A stretch of 64,000 nt of DNA from Pseudomonas azerbaijanoccidentalis (lineage in GTDB: Bacteria > Pseudomonadota > Gammaproteobacteria > Pseudomonadales > Pseudomonadaceae), in contig NZ_JAHSTU010000004.1 of assembly GCF_019145495.1 (NCBI RefSeq), positions 434,001-498,000 of the forward strand. The letters run 5' to 3'. Shown in pieces: positions 49,546 through 58,718 of this stretch (positions are counted from its first letter, which is position 1; the number at the start of each line of letters is the position of its first letter). Position numbers and translations under genes: made by a program. The notes under the pieces were generated by a model. The model was given only the letters and a program-made list of their open reading frames with translations. It did not search any database and was not told where the DNA came from.

Positions 49546-52500
49546 CAAAGCTGCATGGGCATGCGGAAAGTACGTAGCACACCCATGTCGAACGGGTTCG
49601 GTGTGCGTTGGCTCATGAGCAGGTAGTTGGCACGCAGGCCACCCACATCAGCCTTGAGCACCAGCACATCACGACCGATCAAAGACTCGGTCTGCATCAG
49701 GTCCAGAAGTCGGAACAGTGACCATGGACCCTTGTTTTTCTCAATTCCGATCGGACGCCCCACCATTCTGTCGAGTACCAGACTTGTACGTCCGCCTTCG
49801 GCCTCGACGGGCCATTTAAATGAGGCCGCCATAATCGGACCATGACGGTACTCCATGGTCCTGTCGCCAAATCTGAACTCGGCACGGCTGACGGCTGGAT
49901 CCAGGGTGTAAGGTTCCAGCTTGAATCGCACCTGTGGCTCGGAAGGATCTTCGGAAAAAAAGCTCTGGCGGATCACATGTGCCGAAACCATTTGATCGAG
50001 GTAAAACCTCGATACGGGCAGGGAGCGCCCATCAACGGTTTTCAGACGGTAGCTGCCCGGATTGCCGCTCACAAACGGGCGCATGTAGTTGTCGAAAAAG
50101 CGCTCAACAAGGCCTTGGACCTTAAAGAACTCGCGGAAATCACTGAGTGCCACATCACTGGCGCTGTGGGCGTCAAAGGGATAACGCTTGTTGATCGATT
50201 TGCCATAGAAGCTGTACAGCTCACTCTGATAACGCTGATTCACGAACCGGTAAGCGTCATCGAGCACCAGGCGCCAACTGTCTTCGGCAAGCGTGTTGAA
50301 CCAGGTCGCCGCCGGCCGTGGCAAACGACCGGACGCCGCTCGCAAAATGCTCAGCGCGTCGCGCTGGTTTTCCATGCGTGCCTTGGCCATTTCGTACGCG
50401 GCCAGGTCCGGGGTGCCGGCACGAGCCAGACTCGTCAGCTGCAGTTGTAGCTCGTTGAGCGCGTGCAGTACGGCAGTCAGGTCAGCACTCGGGCCGTTGT
50501 CGTCGTCCAGCAAACGGTGCAAGGGCTCGAAGCGGCGTTGCATTGCCTTTCTTGCCGTATCGGGCAAATGGCCGGCCAATGTCCCGGAAGCCTTCTGAAC
50601 ATTGGTGACGGCAAGTGTGCCCAACCCACCGCTCTTCTGCGTGAGCTGTTGTGCTGATGCCGCTGCGTCATCCACGCTATCGGCAATCGAGGGAATGCGA
50701 GTGTTCTCGCGAATTTGCGCCAGCAGTTGCAGCACCGGTGAGCTGGCTGAAGTCAGGCTGGCCAACTGCTGGGCGCCGTCCCCGGCATCCTCGATCGGCT
50801 GCAACGCAATCCGTGCGATGGCATCGCCCCAGGCATTGGCGTAATCACGAAAGTACAGTTGCTCCAGTTCGACCATCAAATGCCGCAGGTCCATGGCGCT
50901 GATCTGCGAACTCTCACCCAATACCCAGTTGTCGCGCAGAATATCGGTGACCAGCGCGGCACCCTGTACCGAAAAATATTGCTGATACCCCTTCAGGGTG
51001 TAGAACCCGGGGATCAGGGAGTGCGTACCCACGAACAAATCTCCCTGAGGACCAAGGTGCTGGTTCAAGTGGTATTCGGGGAGCGCGCGAGCCTGCTCGC
51101 GCAGCACCCGATAAACCACATTGGCCAGGGATTCGCTGCGCAGTATCTGCCGCGCCTGGGCGACCAGTGGATCGTCGAGTGTGTAGCTGAATGATTGGCT
51201 CAGCAACTGATCAAGGTGTCCGCTCAAGCGACTTTGCACGGCGGTGTTTGCTGGGTATCGGCGGGACCAGTCGCTAGCGATCCAGTCTTTCAGCCATATC
51301 ACGTCGCGGCGATCCTTGAAATTCAACATCAGGTACGCACGAAGGCTGTTGAGCAAACGCTCGCGGTCCACCGGCCGGGTGCGAATCTGATCTTCCAATA
51401 GCGACGCGATCAATGGCAGCAGGTGTGTTTCAAGCTCACGCTCGTAAGCACTCATGATCGCCGGATTGGCAGCTTCGCCCTGATACAAACCTCCACGCTC
51501 CAGGTACGAAACGTCACTTGCTTTCGGGAATGCCCGTGTCGCGGCATGAATGGCATCAAGGTTTTGCAGAACCGGCAACAAATTACCCTGAGGGATCAGC
51601 GCCGAACGCTGAAGAGTCCAGGCTTGCGCGAGCGTGCGCAGGTTTTCCAGTCGCTCATGATTGGCCGAGAAACCTCCGGCCCACCACAGGCCGAACAGGC
51701 TCAGCGCCGCCAACGAGGTCATGTACAGCGTCCGCTGCCCCCAACAAACAAGGCTGTGCTCGCGCTTGTCGAGTTGAACAGTATCGGCTTCGGGAAAAAT
51801 GACCTGGCTGAACAAATGGTTTATGAACCGCGGGTGACTCGTAAGCGCGGTCGTCGATACAGCGTTGTTCACGCCACGATAGGCAAGCGGTTTTCCTGGT
51901 CGAGTGGCGCTGGTGAAGTAGAAGCCGCGAAATGTACACGCGCCTTGACTTCGATGACCGCAGAAGGCCATTTCAATGAATTGGCAAAGCCCTTCGCCGA
52001 CCAATCCCAATTGATGCGGATAATCGAGAATACGACCTCGACAAAGAGGGTCGCGCTCCTGATGAATGCGCATGATCACCTGGCTATCGAGACGATGCAG
52101 CAGTGCTTCAAACTCCACACGTATCGCACTCGCATCAGCCGAGCCCGGGTCTTTGCTCAAGCTCACACCCAGCACGTGATCACTTTCCTCCCGGGTCAGC
52201 TGATCAAAGAATTCATTGAAACCTGACTGCTCGTCCGCCTTGCTCAACACCAGATAGACCGGCAGTTCGATATGCAGTTTTTGCTGCACCTCTTGCAAGC
52301 GTGTGCGCACATGTCGCGCCAGCGTTTGAAGGGCTTCGCCGTCATGCGAGAGGAGGATTTGCACCGGCAGAGCAACCAGTACGCCATTGAGCGGACGGTG
52401 TCGTCGGCGCTTGCGCAACAACCCCAACAATGTGGCCCAACCGCCAGCGTCAATGTCAGCATCCGGCTGGTTGAGATAACGTCCGGGGGTGTCGATGAGC

Positions 52501-53045
52501 ACGCCGTTTTCGGCAAAGTACCAATCGCACGAACGAGTACCTTGTGATTCATCGGTTGATTTGCGGTCAAGGTTATTGAGGGGAAACTCAAGACCCGAGA
52601 CATTCAACAACGTGGTTTTGCCGCTCCCCTGAGGGCCGATCAGCAAGTACCAAGGCAGATCGCGTCGCCCTCGCTCTCTTTGGTTTCGATAGAAGCTCGA
52701 TGTTTTGAGGGTTTTAACGGCGGCCTTGAAACGTGCCCTCAGGTCCGCGCGCTCTTCGTCAATCTGCTGCTCTCGATGCAAACGATCCACACCCTGCTCG
52801 CGGCCCTCGGTTTGCTCGCGAATGTCGGTGCGCCAGCTGACAAAAACCATGGCCAGCCCCCACACCAGAAACAACACACTGATACTCAGCAATCGCGATG
52901 TCGGGCTTTCCCAGAACCTGAAATCATCTATCGCCAACAACGGCCCGACACACCACACGAACACTGCCGTCAACAATATCGAGAGCAGGCTCCACACCCA
53001 GGTTTTAAGCAAAAAGGCAGCGGTTTTTCCGAAGAGGTTTTTCAT
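49545..53045 (-). CDS. tssM: T6SS membrane complex protein TssM (IcmF)
   Basis: An 1166-aa inner-membrane core of the T6SS trans-envelope complex. Two N-terminal helices (about residues 10-40 and 52-72), a cytoplasmic NTPase-like domain with Walker A GPQGSGKT near 138-145, and a third helix near 440 (TLYMTSLAALSLFGLWWA) are visible. A large periplasmic IcmF/VasK domain runs to the C-terminus. The Walker A motif is intact. ATG 53045 overlaps the tssL stop; a GTG one codon upstream is also open. A REP-like core sequence lies inside the coding region near 51.1 kb. Confidence 0.94.
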   Translation of the reverse strand: MKNLFGKTAAFLLKTWVWSLLSILLTAVFVWCVGPLLAIDDFRFWESPTSRLLSISVLFLVWGLAMVFVSWRTDIREQTEGREQGVDRLHREQQIDEERADLRARFKAAVKTLKTSSFYRNQRERGRRDLPWYLLIGPQGSGKTTLLNVSGLEFPLNNLDRKSTDESQGTRSCDWYFAENGVLIDTPGRYLNQPDADIDAGGWATLLGLLRKRRRHRPLNGVLVALPVQILLSHDGEALQTLARHVRTRLQEVQQKLHIELPVYLVLSKADEQSGFNEFFDQLTREESDHVLGVSLSKDPGSADASAIRVEFEALLHRLDSQVIMRIHQERDPLCRGRILDYPHQLGLVGEGLCQFIEMAFCGHRSQGACTFRGFYFTSATRPGKPLAYRGVNNAVSTTALTSHPRFINHLFSQVIFPEADTVQLDKREHSLVCWGQRTLYMTSLAALSLFGLWWAGGFSANHERLENLRTLAQAWTLQRSALIPQGNLLPVLQNLDAIHAATRAFPKASDVSYLERGGLYQGEAANPAIMSAYERELETHLLPLIASLLEDQIRTRPVDRERLLNSLRAYLMLNFKDRRDVIWLKDWIASDWSRRYPANTAVQSRLSGHLDQLLSQSFSYTLDDPLVAQARQILRSESLANVVYRVLREQARALPEYHLNQHLGPQGDLFVGTHSLIPGFYTLKGYQQYFSVQGAALVTDILRDNWVLGESSQISAMDLRHLMVELEQLYFRDYANAWGDAIARIALQPIEDAGDGAQQLASLTSASSPVLQLLAQIRENTRIPSIADSVDDAAASAQQLTQKSGGLGTLAVTNVQKASGTLAGHLPDTARKAMQRRFEPLHRLLDDDNGPSADLTAVLHALNELQLQLTSLARAGTPDLAAYEMAKARMENQRDALSILRAASGRLPRPAATWFNTLAEDSWRLVLDDAYRFVNQRYQSELYSFYGKSINKRYPFDAHSASDVALSDFREFFKVQGLVERFFDNYMRPFVSGNPGSYRLKTVDGRSLPVSRFYLDQMVSAHVIRQSFFSEDPSEPQVRFKLEPYTLDPAVSRAEFRFGDRTMEYRHGPIMAASFKWPVEAEGGRTSLVLDRMVGRPIGIEKNKGPWSLFRLLDLMQTESLIGRDVLVLKADVGGLRANYLLMSQRTPNPFDMGVLRTFRMPMQL

Positions 53046-53938
53046 CACTCACGCCCCTTCCATGGCTGCGCCTGCGCTTGAATCGCGTCCTGCTCAAACG
53101 GATGGAACGGTTGCAACACTAAAGCTCGCTGTTCACTCAAGACCCAGGCAAAGCCTGAATACACCACCATCAGACATACCGCTGTAATCAGTGCCAACAT
53201 CCACCACGGGACGATACGAACCGGACTTTGGCGCTTGCCTTCACAATCGCCGTTACCGCTTGATGACTGTTCATAGGGAGCATCTGCGCGTATCAGGCGA
53301 ATCTGCCGAAAAAGCGCATCACGAAGATTTTCGAGCTCCAGAAGACCTCGTGCCTGGATTCGGTATTTACCCTCGAACCCGAGCGACAGGCACAAGTACA
53401 TGAGCTCAAGCATCGGCAGGTGCTTGATCGGGTTTTTTGACAGCCGATCGAGCAACTGGAAGAACTTTTCACCACCAGACGTCTCATTGTGAAACCTGCT
53501 GAGAAGGCTCATTTGGGACCACTCGCTCTCCTTTCCCCACGCTGTTGTCACCACCGCCTCATCTACCACTGTGCACAGCACATAACGTGCCGTTGAAACC
53601 TGGCTGCTTTCGATACCGATACGTAATGCGCCATCTGCAAAGTGTTCCAGTGCCGTGCTCAATCGCTGATTGAGGCTGGGTAAGTCTTCACCGGTAGCGC
53701 AGTGCTTGAGCCGTACGACTTCCGATAACAGCCATGACGCTGATGCCACCAATGCGTTGCGGCGGACGTTGAAAGTTTGCTGCGGTATCTGCCGAGCGGC
53801 GTAGATCATGCGATCTTCGAGCTGCTCGAAACGCGGCGGTGCCGCCGAGTCCGTCAGTGGTCCCTGTGCCGGCCCACGGCCGAGCCGGTCAAGCAGGACA
53901 GTTTTGTCATTCTGGTCGTATTGCATGTCCTTGATCAT
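53045..53938 (-). CDS. tssL: T6SS membrane complex protein TssL (DotU)
   Basis: A 297-aa DotU-family protein. A cytoplasmic helical domain (about residues 25-215, with LNQRLSTALEHFADGALRIG and LVEQ-type helices) is followed by a single C-terminal membrane anchor (PWWMLALITAVCLMVVYSGFAWVL). No OmpA/peptidoglycan-binding extension is present. ATG 53938 is favoured because CAGGAAG precedes it; GTG 53947, three codons upstream and overlapping the tssK stop, is the alternative. It is translated between tssK and tssM as in other T6SS operons. Confidence 0.93.
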   Translation of the reverse strand: MIKDMQYDQNDKTVLLDRLGRGPAQGPLTDSAAPPRFEQLEDRMIYAARQIPQQTFNVRRNALVASASWLLSEVVRLKHCATGEDLPSLNQRLSTALEHFADGALRIGIESSQVSTARYVLCTVVDEAVVTTAWGKESEWSQMSLLSRFHNETSGGEKFFQLLDRLSKNPIKHLPMLELMYLCLSLGFEGKYRIQARGLLELENLRDALFRQIRLIRADAPYEQSSSGNGDCEGKRQSPVRIVPWWMLALITAVCLMVVYSGFAWVLSEQRALVLQPFHPFEQDAIQAQAQPWKGRE

Positions 53939-53943
53939 GTCGC

Positions 53944-55275
53944 TCACTTCCTGATGGCCCAGAATTTCAGTTCCAGCTCCGCGAACTCACCGGAAACGTG
54001 GAACGCGAAACCACCAGAGCGCTCGAGTTGCGCCTGGTCTTCGGAGCCGAGTTCAAGAATGAAATAGGTCTTGTTGGCGTGAAAGGCGATCTGCCGTGGA
54101 GCCACCGGTAACGGTTTGATTTTGAAACCCGGCAAATGGAGATTGACCAGTTGGCGGATGCTCTCGACCGTGCCGACCTTGAGATGTGCAGGCAATCGAT
54201 GGCGCAATTCTTCGCTGTCGCAGTGGGCGCTGGCGGCCAGTACGAACGAGGCCGACCCCGTTAATTTTGGGTCGTGCAAAGGCGAAACAATGATCCCGTA
54301 CGGACGCGCCTGCATCGGCAACTCGATGGCATGCTGTTCCAGCACCATCGATAGCACCTGACGGATCGCCTCCATCAGTTTGCGAAAACTCACACCCTGG
54401 TCACTGTGTTCGTACCGAACATCCACTCGCGGACGCTTGCTGTCACTTGAGAAGGTCGCCAGCTCGCCCAGCAGGGTCAGCAGCGTGCAGTACAACTCTT
54501 GCGGGTGAACCTGCTGCAGATTGAGATAGTGACGCAGCAACGGCTCAGTTCGATTGATCAATTGCAGCATCATGAAGTCACCGACTTCCGCCCCGCCCAC
54601 CTTGCCATTGGAACGGATCCTTTCTGCAATGGTGTCCCCTCGGTGACCGAGCATGCTGATCACCTCCTTCAGGCACGAAAGCAAATAGCTCGATGAGTGC
54701 ATCTGGATGTAGGTCGGTACGAAATCCGGATCGAGACTGATCACGCCGTCGGGCGTGGTGTCGAGGACGTGGCAGATTTTCAATCTGACAAAACCCTGAT
54801 CGCCTTGCTGGTCGCCAAGCAGCAAGCGGAAGTCCGGGCGGGCGCAACTGACTTGGCTTGCACAACCGTCGCCGGCGTTGGAGTCCGTAACCTCTCGCTC
54901 ATACGCGACATATCGTGCCAACACGTCCGCCTGCTCCAGACGACGAGCTTCGATGTGGTTGCCGGTGACCAGCGGCAACGCCAGATAGGCCGATGTGTTG
55001 CCAGTATTCACAGGTACATCCAGCACCAGCGGTTGAGTGCTACCACCGACTTCGAAAAGACTACCATCCGGCAGGACTCCCGAGGCACGGCTGACCACCA
55101 GTTTGCCCATGTTGAGAAACTGCGAATCAACCTCCAGGCTCAGGAACCCCCAGGTGAAACTACCCAATAACTGAGTGCGAGCCTTTATCTGATGGTCGTG
55201 ATACCGATCGTTGTGCTGAAAGTGCTGCGGACGCAGCAACATTCCCTCCTGCCAAATGACCTTATGGAAATCCAT
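53944..55275 (-). CDS. tssK: T6SS baseplate protein TssK
   Basis: A 443-aa TssK (VasE/ImpJ), the trimeric adaptor linking baseplate to the TssJLM complex. The start MDFHKVIWQEGMLLRPQHFQHNDRYHD is the family signature, and the shoulder, neck and head domains fit the usual length. ATG 55275 is preferred; a TTG two codons upstream overlaps the tssJ stop. No odd features. Confidence 0.94.
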   Translation of the reverse strand: MDFHKVIWQEGMLLRPQHFQHNDRYHDHQIKARTQLLGSFTWGFLSLEVDSQFLNMGKLVVSRASGVLPDGSLFEVGGSTQPLVLDVPVNTGNTSAYLALPLVTGNHIEARRLEQADVLARYVAYEREVTDSNAGDGCASQVSCARPDFRLLLGDQQGDQGFVRLKICHVLDTTPDGVISLDPDFVPTYIQMHSSSYLLSCLKEVISMLGHRGDTIAERIRSNGKVGGAEVGDFMMLQLINRTEPLLRHYLNLQQVHPQELYCTLLTLLGELATFSSDSKRPRVDVRYEHSDQGVSFRKLMEAIRQVLSMVLEQHAIELPMQARPYGIIVSPLHDPKLTGSASFVLAASAHCDSEELRHRLPAHLKVGTVESIRQLVNLHLPGFKIKPLPVAPRQIAFHANKTYFILELGSEDQAQLERSGGFAFHVSGEFAELELKFWAIRK

Positions 55276-55277
55276 TC

Positions 55278-55769
55278 TCAATTGTCCGCCTGTACAAATG
55301 CTTCACCGTTGCCATGAATACCGGCCTGATCCAGAACCAGGTCGATGTGAGTGACGCCCGCCGTGATGACGGGCACGGTGTAGCGCCATCGGGTTTCCGG
55401 TAAATCACGGTATGCGGCAAGAATGCCTACGTAGCGGCTTTGCGATTGCACACTGAGCTTGAGCTCACGAGTTTCGCCGGGGCGCAGCTGCAACTCTTCA
55501 CTGGCTACCAGGTCCGGAGCCAGGGATTTCGCGGCGCGCTCATAGAGACTGAAGAAGTCGGCACTCTCGAATGCAACCGGGTGCCTGAGCTCGACAAGAC
55601 GGACAACAATCGGTGAAGGACGTCCATTGAGATCCGGGTTCAACTGCTCACTCGCTGACAGCTTCAAATTGATTTTGGAAACGCTGGAATACGGTGATAA
55701 CGCTGCGCACGCGGTCAATAGCAACATGGCGGACAGCGCAATCAGCGCCTTGAAAAAAGCGGTCGACAT
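55278..55769 (-). CDS. tssJ: T6SS outer-membrane lipoprotein TssJ
   Basis: A 163-aa lipoprotein. The signal peptide MSTAFFKALIALSAMLLLTAC ends in a lipobox LTAC with the lipidated Cys near residue 21. A beta-sandwich DUF4198/TssJ-like domain follows (SPIVVRLVELRHPVAFESADFFSLYERA, then GETRELKLSVQSQSRYVGILAAYRDL). It anchors TssM to the outer membrane. ATG 55769 has AGGG 9 bases upstream; ATG 55778 overlaps the fha stop and is an alternative. Confidence 0.92.
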   Translation of the reverse strand: MSTAFFKALIALSAMLLLTACAALSPYSSVSKINLKLSASEQLNPDLNGRPSPIVVRLVELRHPVAFESADFFSLYERAAKSLAPDLVASEELQLRPGETRELKLSVQSQSRYVGILAAYRDLPETRWRYTVPVITAGVTHIDLVLDQAGIHGNGEAFVQADN

Positions 55770-55774
55770 GCCTG

Positions 55775-56968
55775 TCATCCCTGAAGGTCGGTATGGAGGG
55801 TGGAGATCAGGCGAATCTGCTCTTCATAGGCCTGGGCAAAGTCACGGGCCAACAAGCGCTCACCCCATTCGCCATCCTGAAGCAGGGCCTGGTGATAGCG
55901 GCCGTAGGCTTTCCAGCGATTGCCGAACTTTCCCAGCAGTGACGGGTTTTCACGCTCGAAACGAAGCGTCAGCTGTTGCGGTGAAAAGTGCTCCACAGCA
56001 CCTCGAACTGCTGCGCGACTGGCCGCCAGCAACGCCACCTGATGGGCTTGCAGGTCACGGAAAGCGCGGGAGATTGCCTGATCTGCCGGTAACTGACCCG
56101 GCCTGTCAGCCAACAACATGCCCAATACGTCCGCGGTATCGGCTCCATACTTGAGAGGGTTGGAATTGAGACCCTGTACCGTCGTCTGCGCCAGTCGAAG
56201 TTCGTTTTTCAGTTCGCTGCGGGTGCGCAGGCTTTGCTGTAAACCACTAATGCTTTGCTTGAGTAACCGCGCTGCACTCACTGCCAATGCTTCGCGAGCG
56301 TCAGTCTCGAGGCCGTCGAGCTCCATCCCCAGCGCAGTACCAAAACGTGCCCAAAAATCTTCAGACGGGCGCTCGGCAGCCGTGCGACTCGCTGCCGGTG
56401 CGGACTCCTGCGGTGCGTCAATCAACTGCGGCACCAGCATGTTTTCCATGTCGATGCGCGCAAAGTCAGCACATTGCATGGGTTCCTGAGTCGCGCTACC
56501 GAGCGCCGTGAACGCGTCGATCTCGCAGGCAAGAGATTGTTGCTGATCAACAGCGATCAATGGGTCGAAGTCGAGGAAAACTTCGTCAGGAATGATGTTT
56601 CCCGTCATCCGCCGTCCACCGGCGCGCGTGTCAAAGGCTGTCGCTGAGCAACACAGGCGCGCACGGATTTCGAAATCCCCCAGCAGATAAACGCTGCCGG
56701 TTTCGATCAAAATCGCTTCATTTTTGGGCACCTGTACACCGGTTGTGCAGTCCTGGATTCCATTGCTGCTGATATCGGTCAGGAAAAACCCATTGTCGCG
56801 GCAGCTGATCAATGCGTGCCGACTGGACAGGTGACGCTTGCGGTCAGGAATGACCCAGTCGCAATCCGCCCCCCGACCGATTACCCCGCCTGACTCGCTG
56901 AAGGTCTTCTGGCACAAATCCGTTGGCACGAACTGCTTGCTGCTCAGTATTTCGAGAACCAGTTCCAT
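55775..56968 (-). CDS. fha2: T6SS FHA-domain protein (Fha/TagH)
   Basis: A 397-aa protein. The N-terminal FHA domain (about residues 22-95) has GVIGRGADCDWVIPDRKRHLSSRHALIS, the phosphothreonine-binding site. The C-terminal half (about 210-385) matches the type VI FHA domain. It would be phosphorylated by Stk1 and dephosphorylated by Stp1, encoded in the same operon. ATG 56968 has AAGGAG 10 bases upstream; the GTG eight codons earlier is less likely. The order sfa-lipoprotein-fha-tssJ is that of H2-T6SS. Confidence 0.9.
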   Translation of the reverse strand: MELVLEILSSKQFVPTDLCQKTFSESGGVIGRGADCDWVIPDRKRHLSSRHALISCRDNGFFLTDISSNGIQDCTTGVQVPKNEAILIETGSVYLLGDFEIRARLCCSATAFDTRAGGRRMTGNIIPDEVFLDFDPLIAVDQQQSLACEIDAFTALGSATQEPMQCADFARIDMENMLVPQLIDAPQESAPAASRTAAERPSEDFWARFGTALGMELDGLETDAREALAVSAARLLKQSISGLQQSLRTRSELKNELRLAQTTVQGLNSNPLKYGADTADVLGMLLADRPGQLPADQAISRAFRDLQAHQVALLAASRAAVRGAVEHFSPQQLTLRFERENPSLLGKFGNRWKAYGRYHQALLQDGEWGERLLARDFAQAYEEQIRLISTLHTDLQG

Positions 56969-56988
56969 GTAGTTGATGCTCCTTGCAG

Positions 56989-57129
56989 TCACTGGCCGCG
57001 ATTGACCGCATGCGGATCACCCAGGGGGCGATAGGTGTTGTCATTGAATTTGTAATTACCACCGCAACCACCAACGCCGCTTACAACGACGAGAGCCAGC
57101 AAGACGGCGGGCCAATTACGAACAGGCAT
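56989..57129 (-). CDS. Small T6SS-operon lipoprotein (orfX-like)
   Basis: A 46-aa peptide with a signal peptide and lipobox-like end (LLALVVVSGVGGC, Cys near residue 22) and a short polar tail (NYKFNDNTYRPLGDPHAVNRG). CGGAGA lies 8 bases before ATG 57129. A small gene occupies the same place between sfa2 and fha2 in P. aeruginosa H2-T6SS. Its role is unknown. It is easily missed because it is so short. Confidence 0.65.
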   Translation of the reverse strand: MPVRNWPAVLLALVVVSGVGGCGGNYKFNDNTYRPLGDPHAVNRGQ

Positions 57130-57190
57130 GGGCGAATCTCCGGAGAACAAAACAGAAAAGGCGAATGCCAGTAACCCGCGTGACGGCGCG

Positions 57191-58717
57191 TTAACCATCG
57201 AGGTCCCCAGGGCAGATATTCAGGCGCCCGAGGCGATACAGCAGGGTGCGGCGCGGCAACCCAAGCTCACGGGCCGTGCGTGTCTGATTGCCGTTGTTTT
57301 TTCGCAGGCAAGCGATCATCAGGTTGCGTTCGAACCGCTCCAGCCGTTCGCGCAGGTGCAGGCTGTTATCTTCAGCAAACACGTCCACGGGCAGGCAAAA
57401 ATGCCCGGGCAACAGTTCGCCGTCGTCGCACAGAAGCAGAGCGCGCTCGACCATGCCTTTGAGTTCACGCACGTTGCCTGGAAACGTATAAGCGGCCAGA
57501 TGACCAAGGGCGGCTTCGGACCAAAGCACGGCATCCCGTTGCAGGAGTGCACACGCCTTGTCAGAGAAGTAGCGAGCCAGGTCGAGGATGTCACCTTCAC
57601 GCCGACGCAAAGCCGGCAACTCGATCGGAAACTGTGCGAGGCGGTAGTACAAGTCCTCACGAAACTTGCCTTCCCTGACCAACGACGGTAAATCCCGGTG
57701 CGTCGCGGCAATAATCCGCACATCGACCCTATGGGTGTCGTTACAACCCAACGGTCTGATCTCTCCCTCCTGCAAAACCCGCAGCAACTTGGCTTGGAGC
57801 GACATCGGCATGTCGCCGACTTCATCCAGAAACAAAGTGCCGCCGTTAGCCGCATCGAACAGCCCGGGACGATCCCGGTCGGCACCGGTGAAAGCACCTT
57901 TGCGGTAGCCGAACAGTTCGCTTTCCAACAGGTTCTCGGCGAATGCGGCACAGTTCTGCACGATGAACGCTTGAGAGCGTCGAGGCCCACCGTCGTGAAT
58001 GGCCCGCGCGACCACTTCCTTGCCGGTACCGGTCTCGCCCAGCAACAGGACGGTGTAGGGGCTATTGACGACTTTGCTGATCAGGGAATACGTTCGCCGC
58101 ATGGCCGGACTCTTGCCGATCAACCCATAGCCGCTGGCATTCGGGATACTGACAGGCACAACTCGCGCATTGCCGATAGGTTGCCGCAAGCGGCGTAACA
58201 GCTGTAGCTGGCCGAGTGCGAACGCGCCCAACTGGCCAAGGGAGCCGGCGAATCCCTGCAGATCGATCTGTCGATGGCTGGCGCAAAGCACCAAGCCGTC
58301 AACAGCCTTTCGCTGATTCAGCAACGGCACGCACAAAAGCGATTGCCAGGGTCTGGTCCGGGTCGGCAAAAAATCAGTGTCGTGCAGGCTGTCTCTCAAT
58401 GAACCGAGACCCACTACACGGTTCTGGCGCAGAGCAAACTGCAACAGTTTCTGATCACTGTAATCTGCCTGCAAACTCGTGACGGCCCTGGGCTGCACAA
58501 TGCCGTCGAGACACTCGCTGATGAGCCCGAGGCCGCCATGAGCGGGGTCCAGCAGATACAACTGCGTCAACTCGCAGCCGCTGAGCTGCGCGACCCCTCG
58601 TACGAATTCCCCCAACAACGCGCCACCATCCGCCGCCCGTGACAGCCCTGTGAACTGCTCCAGCAAGGCTTCGGCATACAGCAATGGGTGTTTCAGGTCA
58701 GCGAGCATCGCACCCAT
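57191..58717 (-). CDS. sfa2: T6SS sigma-54-dependent activator Sfa/VasH
   Basis: A 508-aa bacterial enhancer-binding protein. The N-terminal GAF-like sensor (about residues 15-170) is followed by an AAA+ domain with Walker A LLLGETGTGKEVVARAIH near 218, the sigma-54 contact loop GAFTGADRDRPG near 280, and Walker B GGTLFLDEVGD. The C-terminal Fis-type helix-turn-helix is NQTRTARELGLPRRTLLYRLG near 480. It would activate -24/-12 promoters of T6SS genes, probably hcp/vgrG units elsewhere. ATG 58717 starts 1 base after the clpV stop; ATG 58708 is an alternative. Confidence 0.92.
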   Translation of the reverse strand: MGAMLADLKHPLLYAEALLEQFTGLSRAADGGALLGEFVRGVAQLSGCELTQLYLLDPAHGGLGLISECLDGIVQPRAVTSLQADYSDQKLLQFALRQNRVVGLGSLRDSLHDTDFLPTRTRPWQSLLCVPLLNQRKAVDGLVLCASHRQIDLQGFAGSLGQLGAFALGQLQLLRRLRQPIGNARVVPVSIPNASGYGLIGKSPAMRRTYSLISKVVNSPYTVLLLGETGTGKEVVARAIHDGGPRRSQAFIVQNCAAFAENLLESELFGYRKGAFTGADRDRPGLFDAANGGTLFLDEVGDMPMSLQAKLLRVLQEGEIRPLGCNDTHRVDVRIIAATHRDLPSLVREGKFREDLYYRLAQFPIELPALRRREGDILDLARYFSDKACALLQRDAVLWSEAALGHLAAYTFPGNVRELKGMVERALLLCDDGELLPGHFCLPVDVFAEDNSLHLRERLERFERNLMIACLRKNNGNQTRTARELGLPRRTLLYRLGRLNICPGDLDG

Positions 58718-58718
58718 C

